A stretch of 64,000 nt of DNA from an uncultured Sphingomonadaceae bacterium (lineage in GTDB: Bacteria > Pseudomonadota > Alphaproteobacteria > Sphingomonadales > Sphingomonadaceae). The position numbers and the translations under genes were made by a program. The stretch spans positions 186,001 to 250,000 of the forward strand of contig CALKUK010000012.1 in assembly GCA_937996655.1 (NCBI GenBank), written 5' to 3'. Below are positions 32,635 through 42,312 of the stretch, piece by piece. The notes under the pieces were generated by a model that was not told where the DNA came from, did not search any database, and saw only the letters and a list, made by a program, of their open reading frames with translations. Within the stretch, counting starts at the first letter, position 1, and the number at the start of each line of letters is the position of its first letter.

Positions 32635-35208
32635 TCAACTCAACACAAGTTGCCCGTCGCCCTCATCCACATGGACGGTGGAGCCATCGAGCACCTCGCC
32701 GCGCAGGATTTTATCGGCGAGCGGATCTTGCAGATATTTCTGCACCGCGCGCTTCAACGGACGGGCGCCGTAGATGGGGTCATAGCCGACCCGACCCAGC
32801 CAGGCACGTGCTGCGTCTGTGAGATCAAGTGTGACCTTGCGGTCTTTCAACAGCTTGGCGACGCGGCTGACCTGAATGTCCACAATCGGCGCCATATGTT
32901 CAACGCCCAGACGGTGGAACAGGATGATTTCATCCAGCCGGTTGAGGAATTCGGGGCGGAAATGCCCGCGCACGATTTCCATCACCTGCGGCTCGACGGA
33001 TTCCACGCTCTCGCCTTCGCCGAGCCCTGCAATATAGTGCGAGCCAAGGTTGGACGTGAGCACGATGATCGTGTTGGTGAAGTCGACGGTGCGGCCCTGT
33101 CCGTCGGTCAGGCGACCGTCGTCCAGCACCTGCAGCAGCACGTTGAAGACGTCGCTATGCGCCTTTTCCACCTCGTCAAACAGAACGACCTGATAGGGTC
33201 TGCGGCGCACAGCTTCGGTGAGGACACCGCCTTCTTCATAGCCGACATAGCCCGGCGGCGCACCGATCAGGCGGGCAACCGAGTGCTTCTCCATGAATTC
33301 GGACATGTCGATGCGGACCATGGCGTTGTCATCATCGAACATGAAACCGGCCAGCGCCTTGGTTAGCTCCGTCTTGCCGACGCCCGTTGGGCCGAGGAAA
33401 AGGAAGCTGCCCAAGGGGCGGTTGGGGTCCTGCAATCCGGCGCGCGCGCGGCGGACAGCGGTGGAGACGGCCTTCACCGCATCGGCCTGCCCAATGACAC
33501 GCTTGCCGATGGTGGCTTCCATGGCGAGCAGTTTTTCGCGCTCGCCCGTCATCATCCGTTCAACCGGGATGCCCGTCCATTTGGCAACGACAGCGGCAAT
33601 GTCATCCGCCGTCACTTCCTCACGCAGCATCGCGCCTTCGGCGGCCCCCGCCGCTTCGGCCAATTGCTTTTCGAGTGTCGGGATGGTGCCATATTGCAGC
33701 TCACCGGCCTTGGCGAGATCACCGCCACGCTGCGCCTGATCCAGTTCGGAGCGGGCGGCATCAAGCGCGGTCTTGATCTTGGCTTCGCCGGCAATCTTGT
33801 CCTTCTCACCCATCCAGCGGGTGGTGAGTTCGGCCGACTGCTGCTCAAGGTTCGCCAGATCGCCTTCCAGCGTTTCCAGCCGGTCCTTTGATGCCTGATC
33901 GGTCTCGCGCTTCAACGCCTCCCGCTCGATCTTCAACTGGATGATCTTGCGGTCCAGCGTTTCAATCGCTTCGGGCTTGGACTCCACCTCCATGCGAAGA
34001 CGGCTTGCGGCTTCGTCCATCAGGTCGATGGCTTTGTCCGGCAGGAAGCGATCGGCGATGTAACGGTGCGAGAGGGTCGCCGCAGACACAAGCGCGCCAT
34101 CGGTGATGCGCACGCCGTGGTGCAACTCATACTTTTCTTTCAGGCCGCGCAGGATGGAGATGGTGTCCTCCACCGTCGGCTCGCCCACGAACACGGGCTG
34201 GAAGCGCCGCTGGAGCGCCGCATCCTTTTCGACGTGCTTCTGATACTCGTCGAGCGTGGTCGCGCCGATGCAGTGCAACTCGCCCCGCGCAAGGGCGGGC
34301 TTCAGCAGATTGCCTGCATCCATCGCGCCTTCGGATTTGCCTGCACCGATCAGCGTATGCATCTCATCGATGAAGAGGATGATATGGCCTTCGCCGGCCT
34401 TCACCTCATCAAGCACGCCTTTCAGCCGCTCTTCAAATTCGCCGCGATATTTGGCACCTGCAATCAGGCTGCCCATGTCGAGCGACATGAGCGTCCGGTC
34501 CTTCAGCGTATCGGGCACATCGCCGTTGACGATGCGCTGGGCAAGGCCTTCCGCAATCGCCGTTTTGCCGACGCCGGGTTCGCCGATGAGGACGGGGTTG
34601 TTCTTGGTGCGGCGGGCCAGGATCTGTATCGTGCGGCGGATTTCCTCATCACGGCCGATCACAGGGTCCAGCTTGCCTTCGCGCGCAGCCGCCGTCAGGT
34701 CGCGCGCGAATTTCTTCAGCGCATCATAGCGGTCTTCGGCGGACGCGGTGTCGGCCGATTTGCCTTTGCGCAATTCGTTGATGGCGGCGTTCAGCGCCTC
34801 GGCCTTCAGGCCCGCTTTCGCGAGCGCCTTTCCGGCTTCGGTCGTGGTGCCGAGCGCGAGAGCGAGCAGAAGCCGCTCAACAGTGACATAGCTATCGCCC
34901 GCCTTGGTCGCGACCTGTTCGGCCTGATCGAGCACGCGGACAAGATCATTATCGAGACCGGGGGGCTGGTTCGCGCCGGTGCCGGAGACAGCCGGGATCT
35001 TGGCCAGCGCGGCATCGGTTTCCCGCACGGCAGCCGCCGCGTCGCCGCCCGAGGCTTTGATCAGCCCGGCGCACATGCCTTCATTGTCTTCGAGCAACGC
35101 CTTCAGCAGATGCTCGGGCGCGATCCGTTGATGGTTCATCCGGATGGCGACAGTTTGCGCCGATTGGAGAAAGCCCTTGGCGCGGTCAGTGAATTTTTCG
35201 AGGTTCAT
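32635..35208 (-). CDS. clpB: ATP-dependent disaggregase ClpB
   Basis: Hexameric AAA+ protein disaggregase of 857 residues, working with DnaK to rescue aggregated proteins after heat stress. The Clp N domain (about 1-145), NBD1 with Walker A GEPGVGKTA near residue 205, the coiled-coil M domain (about 405-525, heptad-like with Arg/Glu/Leu), and NBD2 with GPTGVGKTE near residue 605 are all present. DEMHTLIGAG and FDEVEKAH are the Walker B regions. The ATG is preceded by AAGGAAGGGG. A heat-shock-like promoter lies just upstream. It converges on the AspH-type gene. Confidence 0.98.
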   Translation of the reverse strand: MNLEKFTDRAKGFLQSAQTVAIRMNHQRIAPEHLLKALLEDNEGMCAGLIKASGGDAAAAVRETDAALAKIPAVSGTGANQPPGLDNDLVRVLDQAEQVATKAGDSYVTVERLLLALALGTTTEAGKALAKAGLKAEALNAAINELRKGKSADTASAEDRYDALKKFARDLTAAAREGKLDPVIGRDEEIRRTIQILARRTKNNPVLIGEPGVGKTAIAEGLAQRIVNGDVPDTLKDRTLMSLDMGSLIAGAKYRGEFEERLKGVLDEVKAGEGHIILFIDEMHTLIGAGKSEGAMDAGNLLKPALARGELHCIGATTLDEYQKHVEKDAALQRRFQPVFVGEPTVEDTISILRGLKEKYELHHGVRITDGALVSAATLSHRYIADRFLPDKAIDLMDEAASRLRMEVESKPEAIETLDRKIIQLKIEREALKRETDQASKDRLETLEGDLANLEQQSAELTTRWMGEKDKIAGEAKIKTALDAARSELDQAQRGGDLAKAGELQYGTIPTLEKQLAEAAGAAEGAMLREEVTADDIAAVVAKWTGIPVERMMTGEREKLLAMEATIGKRVIGQADAVKAVSTAVRRARAGLQDPNRPLGSFLFLGPTGVGKTELTKALAGFMFDDDNAMVRIDMSEFMEKHSVARLIGAPPGYVGYEEGGVLTEAVRRRPYQVVLFDEVEKAHSDVFNVLLQVLDDGRLTDGQGRTVDFTNTIIVLTSNLGSHYIAGLGEGESVESVEPQVMEIVRGHFRPEFLNRLDEIILFHRLGVEHMAPIVDIQVSRVAKLLKDRKVTLDLTDAARAWLGRVGYDPIYGARPLKRAVQKYLQDPLADKILRGEVLDGSTVHVDEGDGQLVLS

Positions 35209-35230
35209 AGATCCCCTTCCTTTCCAAACC

Positions 35231-35259
35231 GATGTAGTGTTGCATAATCGTCACACAAG
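35231..35259 (-). promoter_or_regulatory. Candidate RpoH (sigma-32) promoter of clpB
   Basis: On the leftward strand CTTG at 35259-35256 is followed after 18 bases by CTACATC at 35237-35231, close to the alphaproteobacterial RpoH pattern CTTG-N17-18-CyTATnT. Transcription would start about 20 bases before the clpB ATG. The target gene makes this plausible; the -10 match is imperfect. Confidence 0.45.
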
Positions 35260-35516
35260 AGGCGCGTGTGTAATGTAGATGCTGTCCTACAGGGGGGTGT
35301 TTGTGCAAGGGGTATCGTGATGGTGCTCAAATGCACGACCACACCTCGCCATGCTGAAACAAGGTCGGCATGACAAAATGGGGTGGGGGCAGGGTGCGAC
35401 GGACTCAGCCTGAGCGTGAAGGAAGCGGCAGAGGTTTCCCTCTCCTACAAGGCCCCTATTTCAGCGGTCTCACGCCCTCAACTTCCTCCACTTCCGCACC
35501 TTCCGGCGCCCGGGTG
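35260..35516. other. Intergenic region between clpB and the M28 peptidase
   Basis: No intact gene is visible. On the leftward strand a short run of codons just after the M28 stop reads as an acidic peptide ending VRPLK before TAG at 35458-35456, but it has no start of its own. The rest is unremarkable sequence. Confidence 0.4.
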
Positions 35517-37133
35517 TCAGCGGGCGGCCTTGGGCGCTGACGGCGCGAAGACCTTTCCAAAGAAGCTGTCCGCATACCATTTCGGCGCTTCGGGCGCGTT
35601 GGCGATTTCGGTCGCGATCAGCATGTTGATGCGCGAGAATTTGGCCGCCGCGTTCCAGTTGAAGGGCAGGGACAGATCATCCGACACGCGGTGATAATGC
35701 GTCTTCAGAAAGTCGGTAAAGGCCTTGGCACCCGGCCCGGCATGGCCGGTCACAAGGAAGATGGAGGGGATGCCTCGCTGCACGAAGCGGTAATGGTCCG
35801 AGCGGGTGAACAGCCCTTCTTCCGGCATCGGATCTGGCGACAGGGTGACGCCATCTTTGGCTGTGGCGGCGGCAACGATCGGGCCCAGTGTGGAATGCTC
35901 CGCCCCGAAGGCGACGACATCGGTAAAGTCATAGGTAAGGATTGGCATGTCGAGATTGACGACCGCAACCACGCGGCCCCCTTCCGGCACGACGGGGAAG
36001 CGGGAGAGATAGTCTGCGCCGAGCAGGCCTTTCTCTTCGCCCGTAACAGCGGCGAACAGCACCGGGCGCTTGGGCCGGTTGGGGTTGGCCGCCATGGCGC
36101 GGGCGGCCTCCAGCATGGTCGCAATGCCGGTCGCATTGTCCATCGCACCATTGTTGATGGCATCGCCAGACGTCACACCGGGCTTGATGCCGATATGATC
36201 AAGGTGGCCCATAACGACGACATATTCATTGGCGAATGCGAGGTCTGACCCCGGCAGCATGCCGATGACATTGGGGCTGGTGAAAGGGGTGAGTGCCGTC
36301 GTCCGGCCGATGACGGCGGTCTTGCCGGTGTCGAATGGCTTGGGCTTGCCCCCCTTGCGGTCGGCTTCGGCGAGGATGTCGGCAAAGCTGCGCTTTGTGC
36401 CCGCAAACAGCGCGTCGGCGGCAGGCCGGTCCAGCGTGGCGGACGCGCGCAGACTGGGGGAGGCATCGAACGGGCTGCCATCGGCATTGGTCCAGCGGAC
36501 CGAGCGGTTGTCGGCATATTCCAGCACGCGCGACCAAGGCGTCTGCTTTTCTCGCTCCAGCGACCGCAGCGAGATGAGGCCGATGGCCCCGCGCTGCGAC
36601 AAGATCTTCGCCTTTTCGGCATTGAGATGCGCGCCAATATCGCTGGGCAACCCCTTGGGGAAGCCCGACAAGCAGGCGACGATTTTGCCCTTCAGATTGA
36701 GTTTCTTGAGGTCGTTGAGACCATATTCGGACCGGTCAATGCAGAAGCCGCCAAAGACCACGCGGCCCTCAACGCGCTCCCCGCTTTTGCCGTTGCTGCC
36801 AGAAACGACTACTTGCTTCAGATGCTCAAAGGCGGTCCCGTCAATGCTGAACTGCGCATCGGCATTGGGCTTGATCTCTACCATCGGCACGCGCTGGTAC
36901 CAGTCGCCTTTATTGGCAGGTGTCAGGCCCATCCCGGCAAATTGCGTGGCGACATAGCGAGCGGCAATTTCATGCCCGCGGGATCCAGTGTCCCGCCCTT
37001 CGAGGAGATCATCAGCCAGAAAGGTGACATGCGCCTTCACTGCTTCGGGTGTGATGGTGGCCGGTGCCGTCGCCTGCGCAAGGACGGATGCGGGCAGGAA
37101 AACCATGAGGGACGCAAAAGCAGCACAACGCAT
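35517..37133 (-). CDS. M28-family zinc aminopeptidase
   Basis: Exported dinuclear zinc exopeptidase of 538 residues. A signal peptide (CAAFASLMVFLPASVLAQ) ends near residue 20. A PA-like insert lies around residues 130-230. Metal-site segments appear in the expected order: VVMGHLDHIG (near 308), NGAMDNATG (about 328), TGEEKGLLG with the catalytic Glu (about 361), VNLDM, and SDHYRFVQRGIPSIFL (about 440). The order and spacing fit M28 aminopeptidases that act on peptides in the periplasm. It stands alone, between clpB and the acylase gene. Substrate unknown. Confidence 0.93.
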   Translation of the reverse strand: MRCAAFASLMVFLPASVLAQATAPATITPEAVKAHVTFLADDLLEGRDTGSRGHEIAARYVATQFAGMGLTPANKGDWYQRVPMVEIKPNADAQFSIDGTAFEHLKQVVVSGSNGKSGERVEGRVVFGGFCIDRSEYGLNDLKKLNLKGKIVACLSGFPKGLPSDIGAHLNAEKAKILSQRGAIGLISLRSLEREKQTPWSRVLEYADNRSVRWTNADGSPFDASPSLRASATLDRPAADALFAGTKRSFADILAEADRKGGKPKPFDTGKTAVIGRTTALTPFTSPNVIGMLPGSDLAFANEYVVVMGHLDHIGIKPGVTSGDAINNGAMDNATGIATMLEAARAMAANPNRPKRPVLFAAVTGEEKGLLGADYLSRFPVVPEGGRVVAVVNLDMPILTYDFTDVVAFGAEHSTLGPIVAAATAKDGVTLSPDPMPEEGLFTRSDHYRFVQRGIPSIFLVTGHAGPGAKAFTDFLKTHYHRVSDDLSLPFNWNAAAKFSRINMLIATEIANAPEAPKWYADSFFGKVFAPSAPKAAR

Positions 37134-37248
37134 CGAAATCTCCGAATAATTTGACTGCTGCCTTGCCCATTGGCGCGGTCACGTCAATATCGCGCCCCAA
37201 AGCAAATCAGCCAAAACAACAAGGGCTGAAAAGGCACAGGGGGAGACC

Positions 37249-39363
37249 ATGATGAAGACTTGGGCCAAATGGGTTACGGGTACATTTGCCAGCTTGGCTG
37301 TCGCCTCGGCAGTTTGGGAGCCGCTGACCGCACGGGAGGAAGCACCGCCGCCGCAGCGCAAGTACGACGTTGAGATTGCACGCGATGAATATGGTGTGCC
37401 CCACATCAACGGGAAAACGGACGCGGACGCGGCGTACGGCCTTGCCTATGCGCATTCCGAGGACGATTTTTCGACAATCCAGGAAGTGATCGCCATGACG
37501 CGTGGCCGCGATGGCGCGTTGACCGGCTCCGACGGCGCTCAGGTTGACTATGTGGCCGCATTGCTAGGTGTCCGCGATACGGCCCACCGCGCCTATCCGA
37601 CGCTCTCCCCCGAAGTCCGCCGCATGGTGGAAGGCTATGCCGCCGGGCTGAACCATTATGCGGATACGCACCGGTCCGAAGTGCGGCTGGCCAGGCTCTT
37701 CCCCGTGACGGGTGAGGATGTTGTGACAGGCTTTGTCCTGCGCGCGCCGTTTTTCTATGGGCTCGACGGCGTGATTGGCGCGCTCGTCGGCGACAAACCG
37801 GCCCCGCGTGAGGGCGCCCTTCCGATGACACCCATCGGGCGGGAGCCGAGCCTTAATGGGTCGAATGCCTTTGCGCTGGCGCCCTCCAAAATGGCCGATG
37901 GCAAGACCTGGCTCATTTCCAATTCGCACCAGCCTTATGAAGGGCAGGTGGCTTGGTATGAGGCGGTCGTTCATTCCGGCCAGGGGCTGGACATGGCGGG
38001 CGCTCTGTTTCCGGGATCGCCCTTTGTCCTGATGGGTCACAACCGCAACCTCGGCTGGACGAACACCGTCAACCGGCCCGATCTGATCGACGTTTATAAA
38101 CTCGTTTTGGATGACACGGGCACACGTTACCGCATGGACGGAAAATGGGTGCCGCTGGAGGAAAAGCGCGTCTGGCTCGCGGTGCGCTTTGGTCCCTTCA
38201 CTGTGCCGGTGCCCAAGACGATCTATCGATCCGTCCAGGGCCCGGTGATCCGCAACAAGGCGGGCAGCTTTGCCATCCGCTATGCCGGTATCGATAACGC
38301 AAAGGCGGTCGAGCAATATTATCGCAACACCAAGGCGCAGACCTGGGAGGAATGGACGCGGTCGATGGCCATTGGCGGCGTGCCGGCGACCAACTTCATC
38401 TACGCCGATAAGACGGGGCGGATTGCCTATATCTACAACGCCCTTTTCCCGCAGCGGAAGCCGGGATTTGATTATACCAAGGTGCTTCCCGGCGATACGT
38501 CGCGGGATATCTGGACGACATCGGTTCCTTTCTCCGCCTACCCCAAGGTCGTCAGCCCGAAGAGCGGCTTCGTCATCAATTCAAACAACACCCCCTTCCT
38601 CGCGGCGGGGCCAGGGTCGGAGATGAACCCGGCAGATTACTCCCTGCTATTGGGGATCGAACGGGGCATGACCAACCGTGGCACGCGGGCTGTGTCGCTC
38701 CTGACCGCCGCCGGGAAGGTCACGCCGGAGCAATTGCTGAAGATCAAGTTTGACAAGGGCTATGCCCGCGACAGCTGGGTCGGCGGCTGGATGAAGCAGG
38801 TGCTTTCCGCCCGAGTGTCCGACGATCCTGCTTTGCAGGCCGCGCAGAAGCTGCTCGCGACATGGGATTGGACAAGCGACGGGAAGGGCAGCGCCGATGC
38901 GCTTGCCGAACGCGTGATCCGTGCAGCCTCCATGAACAACTGGCGGCGGGAGGCTCTGCCCGACCCGCGCAGCGCGCTGAAGGAAGCGGTGGATGATTTC
39001 CAGTCCCGCTTTGGGCGGATCGATCCGCCTTTGGCCGATGTGCAGCGGCTTCGGCGTGGATCGGTCGACCTGCCGATGCTCGGCGGCACGGATACGCTGC
39101 GCGCCGCAACTGCGTGGGACAAGGAACAGGGTGATGAAAAGCTGCGCGTCCGCCATGGCGATAGCTTCATCATGCTCATCCGGTGGGACAAGGACGGGAA
39201 AGTGACGTCCGAATCTGTCCAGCCTTATGGATCGGCCACCAACCGGCCCCAGTCGCCCCATTATACCGACCAGATGGCGCTGTTTGACGCGCAGAAGTTC
39301 AAGCCCGTGCATTTTGAATGGGCAGATGCTGTGCGCCATGCAGAGCGGCGGTATAGGCCCTGA
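37249..39363 (+). CDS. Penicillin-acylase-family N-terminal nucleophile hydrolase
   Basis: Periplasmic acylase of 704 residues made as a precursor and self-cleaved into two chains. A signal-type hydrophobic segment (TFASLAVASAVW) is followed by the alpha chain. The beta chain begins at Ser205 in NGSNAFALAP, the new N terminus and nucleophile. After it, NSHQPYEGQVAWYEAVV and GHNRNLGWTNTVNRPD, and later VINSNNTPF, match the oxyanion region of the family. The family includes beta-lactam, aculeacin and acyl-homoserine-lactone acylases, so a quorum-signal role is possible but not shown by sequence. It is followed by a 12-base hairpin and an M16 peptidase in the same direction. Confidence 0.93.
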   Translation: MMKTWAKWVTGTFASLAVASAVWEPLTAREEAPPPQRKYDVEIARDEYGVPHINGKTDADAAYGLAYAHSEDDFSTIQEVIAMTRGRDGALTGSDGAQVDYVAALLGVRDTAHRAYPTLSPEVRRMVEGYAAGLNHYADTHRSEVRLARLFPVTGEDVVTGFVLRAPFFYGLDGVIGALVGDKPAPREGALPMTPIGREPSLNGSNAFALAPSKMADGKTWLISNSHQPYEGQVAWYEAVVHSGQGLDMAGALFPGSPFVLMGHNRNLGWTNTVNRPDLIDVYKLVLDDTGTRYRMDGKWVPLEEKRVWLAVRFGPFTVPVPKTIYRSVQGPVIRNKAGSFAIRYAGIDNAKAVEQYYRNTKAQTWEEWTRSMAIGGVPATNFIYADKTGRIAYIYNALFPQRKPGFDYTKVLPGDTSRDIWTTSVPFSAYPKVVSPKSGFVINSNNTPFLAAGPGSEMNPADYSLLLGIERGMTNRGTRAVSLLTAAGKVTPEQLLKIKFDKGYARDSWVGGWMKQVLSARVSDDPALQAAQKLLATWDWTSDGKGSADALAERVIRAASMNNWRREALPDPRSALKEAVDDFQSRFGRIDPPLADVQRLRRGSVDLPMLGGTDTLRAATAWDKEQGDEKLRVRHGDSFIMLIRWDKDGKVTSESVQPYGSATNRPQSPHYTDQMALFDAQKFKPVHFEWADAVRHAERRYRP

Positions 39364-39391
39364 AGCCTGATACCCGAAGGTCCGCGGTCAG

Positions 39392-39424
39392 CCTCCGTTC
39401 ATCGTTAGTGATGATGAACGGAGG
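39392..39424. repeat. Perfect 12-base inverted repeat
   Basis: CCTCCGTTCATC at 39392-39403 and GATGAACGGAGG at 39413-39424, with a nine-base loop. It lies between the acylase stop and the M16 peptidase start. There is no T-run, so it is more like an interspersed palindrome or attenuator than a classical terminator. Confidence 0.6.
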
Positions 39425-39457
39425 GCCGCCCATCGTCCCAGGCAGAAAGGTGTGTTC

Positions 39458-42286
39458 GTGAACAAAGGTTTCATGCGGTTCGTTTCGTCGTCGGTCCTTG
39501 CGCTTGGCGTTGCCATCGCGCCGCCCGTTCTGGCTCAGAAGGTGCAGGCCCCGGTTCCGGTTTCCACGCTGATCCGCCAAGTGAACATTCCGCATGAAAA
39601 GTTCATTCTCGCCAATGGCCTTCGGGTCATTGTCCATACCGACCGCAAGGCGCCGATTGTCGCGGTTTCCATGTGGTATGACGTCGGCTCCAAGCATGAG
39701 CCCAAGGGCAAGACGGGCTTTGCCCATCTGTTTGAGCACCTGATGTTCAACGGTTCTGAAAATGCCCCGGGGGATTATTTCGCGCCGATGCAGGCCTTGG
39801 GTGCGACCGACCTCAACGGCACGACATGGTTTGACCGGACCAATTATTTTCAGACGGTGCCAACAGGCGCGCTGGAACGGGCATTGTTCCTTGAAAGTGA
39901 CCGGATGGGGCATTTGCTGGGGGCGGTGACGCAGGAAAAGCTGACCAACCAGATCGGCGTCGTCCAGAATGAAAAGCGGCAGCGCGACAACCAGCCTTAT
40001 GGCCTTGTCCAGTATGCGCAGATCAAGGGCACGCTGCCTGAAGATCATCCCTATGGCCACTCGGTCATCGGCTCGATGGCAGACCTTGATGCGGCCAGCC
40101 TGGAGGATGTGAAGGATTGGTTCCGCCAGCATTACGGCCCGAACAATGCCGTGCTCGTGCTGGCGGGGGACATCGATACCAAAACCGCAAAACCGCTTGT
40201 GGAGAAATGGTTCGGTGGCATTGCGCCTGGGCCGAAACAGACGAAAATCGCGGTCCCGATCCCGACGCTGGACGCCCCCAAGGCAGAGGTGATGAAAGAC
40301 CGTGTCGCGACGACGCGGCTCTATCGTTATTGGGCTGTGCCGGGCATCGACAGTCCAGATGCGGTCGGCCTGCGCGTCGGCGCGCATGTGCTGGGTGGTC
40401 TCTCCAGTTCCCACCTCGACAATGCTTTGGTGCGTGATGAAAAGCTCGCCGTCGGTGTGTCTGCTTATTATTCAGAAGGCGCCCAGCTCGGCTGGGTCAC
40501 GGTGTCGGCCGATGTTCGCCCGGGCGTCGACCCCGCAGTGCTCGCCAAGCGTCTCGACCAGTTGGTGGCTGATTATATCAAGACTGGCCCCACCGAAGAT
40601 GAGGTCCGCCGCGTCGCCACACAGACCGTGTCCTCGACGATTGAAGGGCTGGAGCAGGTCGGCGACTTCAGCGGAAAGGCGGTGCAGCTGGCGGAAGGCG
40701 AACTCTATCTGGGGGACAGCAACGCCTATAAGAAAGACCTGAACGCGCTTGCCACCATCAAACCTGCTGAAGTCACGCGGGCGATGCAGACCTGGCTGAC
40801 CCGACCGGTCTATGCACTGACAGTCGAACCCGGAGAGCGGGCAGCCTATGATGAGGCCCGCACCAAGTCTGCGCCTTTGCCGGCGGATATGCCCGAGGCT
40901 GCGGATACGCTGCCTGCGCCAACCATCACGCCGCCGCCCGTGGGGGCGATTGCCGACCTCAATTTTCCGGATGTCGCGCGCTCGAAGCTCTCCAACGGTA
41001 TTCCCATCGTCTATGTCCGCCGCACCGCCGTGCCGATGACGCAGATCGCGATGAGCTTTGACGTCGGCAATGTTGCTGACCCGCGCGACAAGCAGGGGAC
41101 ACAGGCGCTGATGCTCTCGCTGCTCGATGAAGGGGCGGGCGGGCGCACCTCGGTCCAGATCGCGGAAGAGCAGGAGCGGCTGGGCGCGGACATCGGCATC
41201 GGCGCGTCGCTGGACCGCACGTCGATTAGCCTCACGGCCCTATCGGCCAATCTTGCGCCGTCGCTCGCCTTATTTGGCGATGTGGTGCTGAAGCCGGACT
41301 TTGCCCCCGCCGAGGTTGTCCGCCTGCGCGACCAGCAGCTGGCGCACATCCAGTCTGAACTGAAGAACCCGCAAAGCATCGCGCTGCGCACCTTGCCGCC
41401 GCTGCTTTATGGGGCGGCGCACCCCTATGGTGTCTCGTTCACCGGTACGGGCAATAGCGACAGCGTACAAAAGCTGACGCGTGAGGATTTGGTGGCCTTC
41501 CATCGGGCCTGGATCCGTCCGGAAAAGGCGACGCTGTTTGTGGTCAGCGATCAGCCTTTGGCAAAGATCACCAAGGCGTTGGACGTGCAATTTGGCCATT
41601 GGACGGCGCAGGGCCCTGCGGGCGTAAAACCATCGGGCGGCACAATTGCCCCGGCCGTGCCACGTATCATCCTCATTGACCGGCCGGGCTCACCGCAATC
41701 GTACATCCTTGGCGGTCAGGTCCTGCCGAAAAAGGGCACGGATGAACTGGAAACGCTGGTCACCGCCAATCAGGCCCTGGGCACCGATTTCCTGTCGCGC
41801 ATCAACACCAATTTGCGGGAGACCAAGGGCTGGTCCTACGGTGTGCGCGCCTCGGTCAACCGGGTTGCGGGGGACGTGCCCTATATCGTGCTGGCCCCGG
41901 TGCAGGCAGATAGAACGGGCGAATCAATTGCCGCCATCAAGGCCGACATGACGGAATTTTTGACGACCAAGGGCATTACCGAGGAAGAACGTACGCGGAT
42001 CATCAACGGCAACATCCTCGAACTGCCGGGCAGTTATGAAACATCCGGGGCCGTGCTCGGCGCGTTGCAACGCAATGCGCTTTATGGACGGCCGGATGAT
42101 TTCTACGATTCCCTAGCGTCACGCTATCGCGGCATGACGCAGGCCCAGCTGGATGGCGCCATCCGCGCGGTGCTGAAGCCGGATCAGATGTTGTGGGTCG
42201 TGGTGGGCGATGCGAAAATTGTTCGCCCACAGCTTGAAAAACTTGGCCTTCCAGTCGACTTAATGTCGCAGGCGGGCGGAAATTGA
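39458..42286 (+). CDS. M16-family zinc metallopeptidase (two-domain, exported)
   Basis: Pitrilysin-type peptidase of about 942 residues with a signal peptide (MRFVSSSVLALGVAIAPPVLA). The inverted zinc motif HXXEH is visible in AHLFEHLMFNGSEN, with the downstream Glu in the QEKLTNQIGVVQNEKRQ segment. A linker near residue 480 separates the active N-terminal half from a second, inactive M16 half, as in single-chain peptidases. GTG at 39458 is chosen over ATG 39473 because AAAGG lies seven bases upstream, but both are possible. It follows the acylase in the same direction, so the two exported enzymes may be coexpressed. Natural substrate unknown. Confidence 0.92.
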   Translation: MNKGFMRFVSSSVLALGVAIAPPVLAQKVQAPVPVSTLIRQVNIPHEKFILANGLRVIVHTDRKAPIVAVSMWYDVGSKHEPKGKTGFAHLFEHLMFNGSENAPGDYFAPMQALGATDLNGTTWFDRTNYFQTVPTGALERALFLESDRMGHLLGAVTQEKLTNQIGVVQNEKRQRDNQPYGLVQYAQIKGTLPEDHPYGHSVIGSMADLDAASLEDVKDWFRQHYGPNNAVLVLAGDIDTKTAKPLVEKWFGGIAPGPKQTKIAVPIPTLDAPKAEVMKDRVATTRLYRYWAVPGIDSPDAVGLRVGAHVLGGLSSSHLDNALVRDEKLAVGVSAYYSEGAQLGWVTVSADVRPGVDPAVLAKRLDQLVADYIKTGPTEDEVRRVATQTVSSTIEGLEQVGDFSGKAVQLAEGELYLGDSNAYKKDLNALATIKPAEVTRAMQTWLTRPVYALTVEPGERAAYDEARTKSAPLPADMPEAADTLPAPTITPPPVGAIADLNFPDVARSKLSNGIPIVYVRRTAVPMTQIAMSFDVGNVADPRDKQGTQALMLSLLDEGAGGRTSVQIAEEQERLGADIGIGASLDRTSISLTALSANLAPSLALFGDVVLKPDFAPAEVVRLRDQQLAHIQSELKNPQSIALRTLPPLLYGAAHPYGVSFTGTGNSDSVQKLTREDLVAFHRAWIRPEKATLFVVSDQPLAKITKALDVQFGHWTAQGPAGVKPSGGTIAPAVPRIILIDRPGSPQSYILGGQVLPKKGTDELETLVTANQALGTDFLSRINTNLRETKGWSYGVRASVNRVAGDVPYIVLAPVQADRTGESIAAIKADMTEFLTTKGITEEERTRIINGNILELPGSYETSGAVLGALQRNALYGRPDDFYDSLASRYRGMTQAQLDGAIRAVLKPDQMLWVVVGDAKIVRPQLEKLGLPVDLMSQAGGN

Positions 42287-42312
42287 CCGCCCGTGGCACA
42301 AAGGAGAGAATT

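Noticed and set aside
34066..35247. Rightward open frame of 393 codons over the clpB promoter end
   Set aside because: Antisense to clpB with no motif; the opposite strand is firmly assigned.
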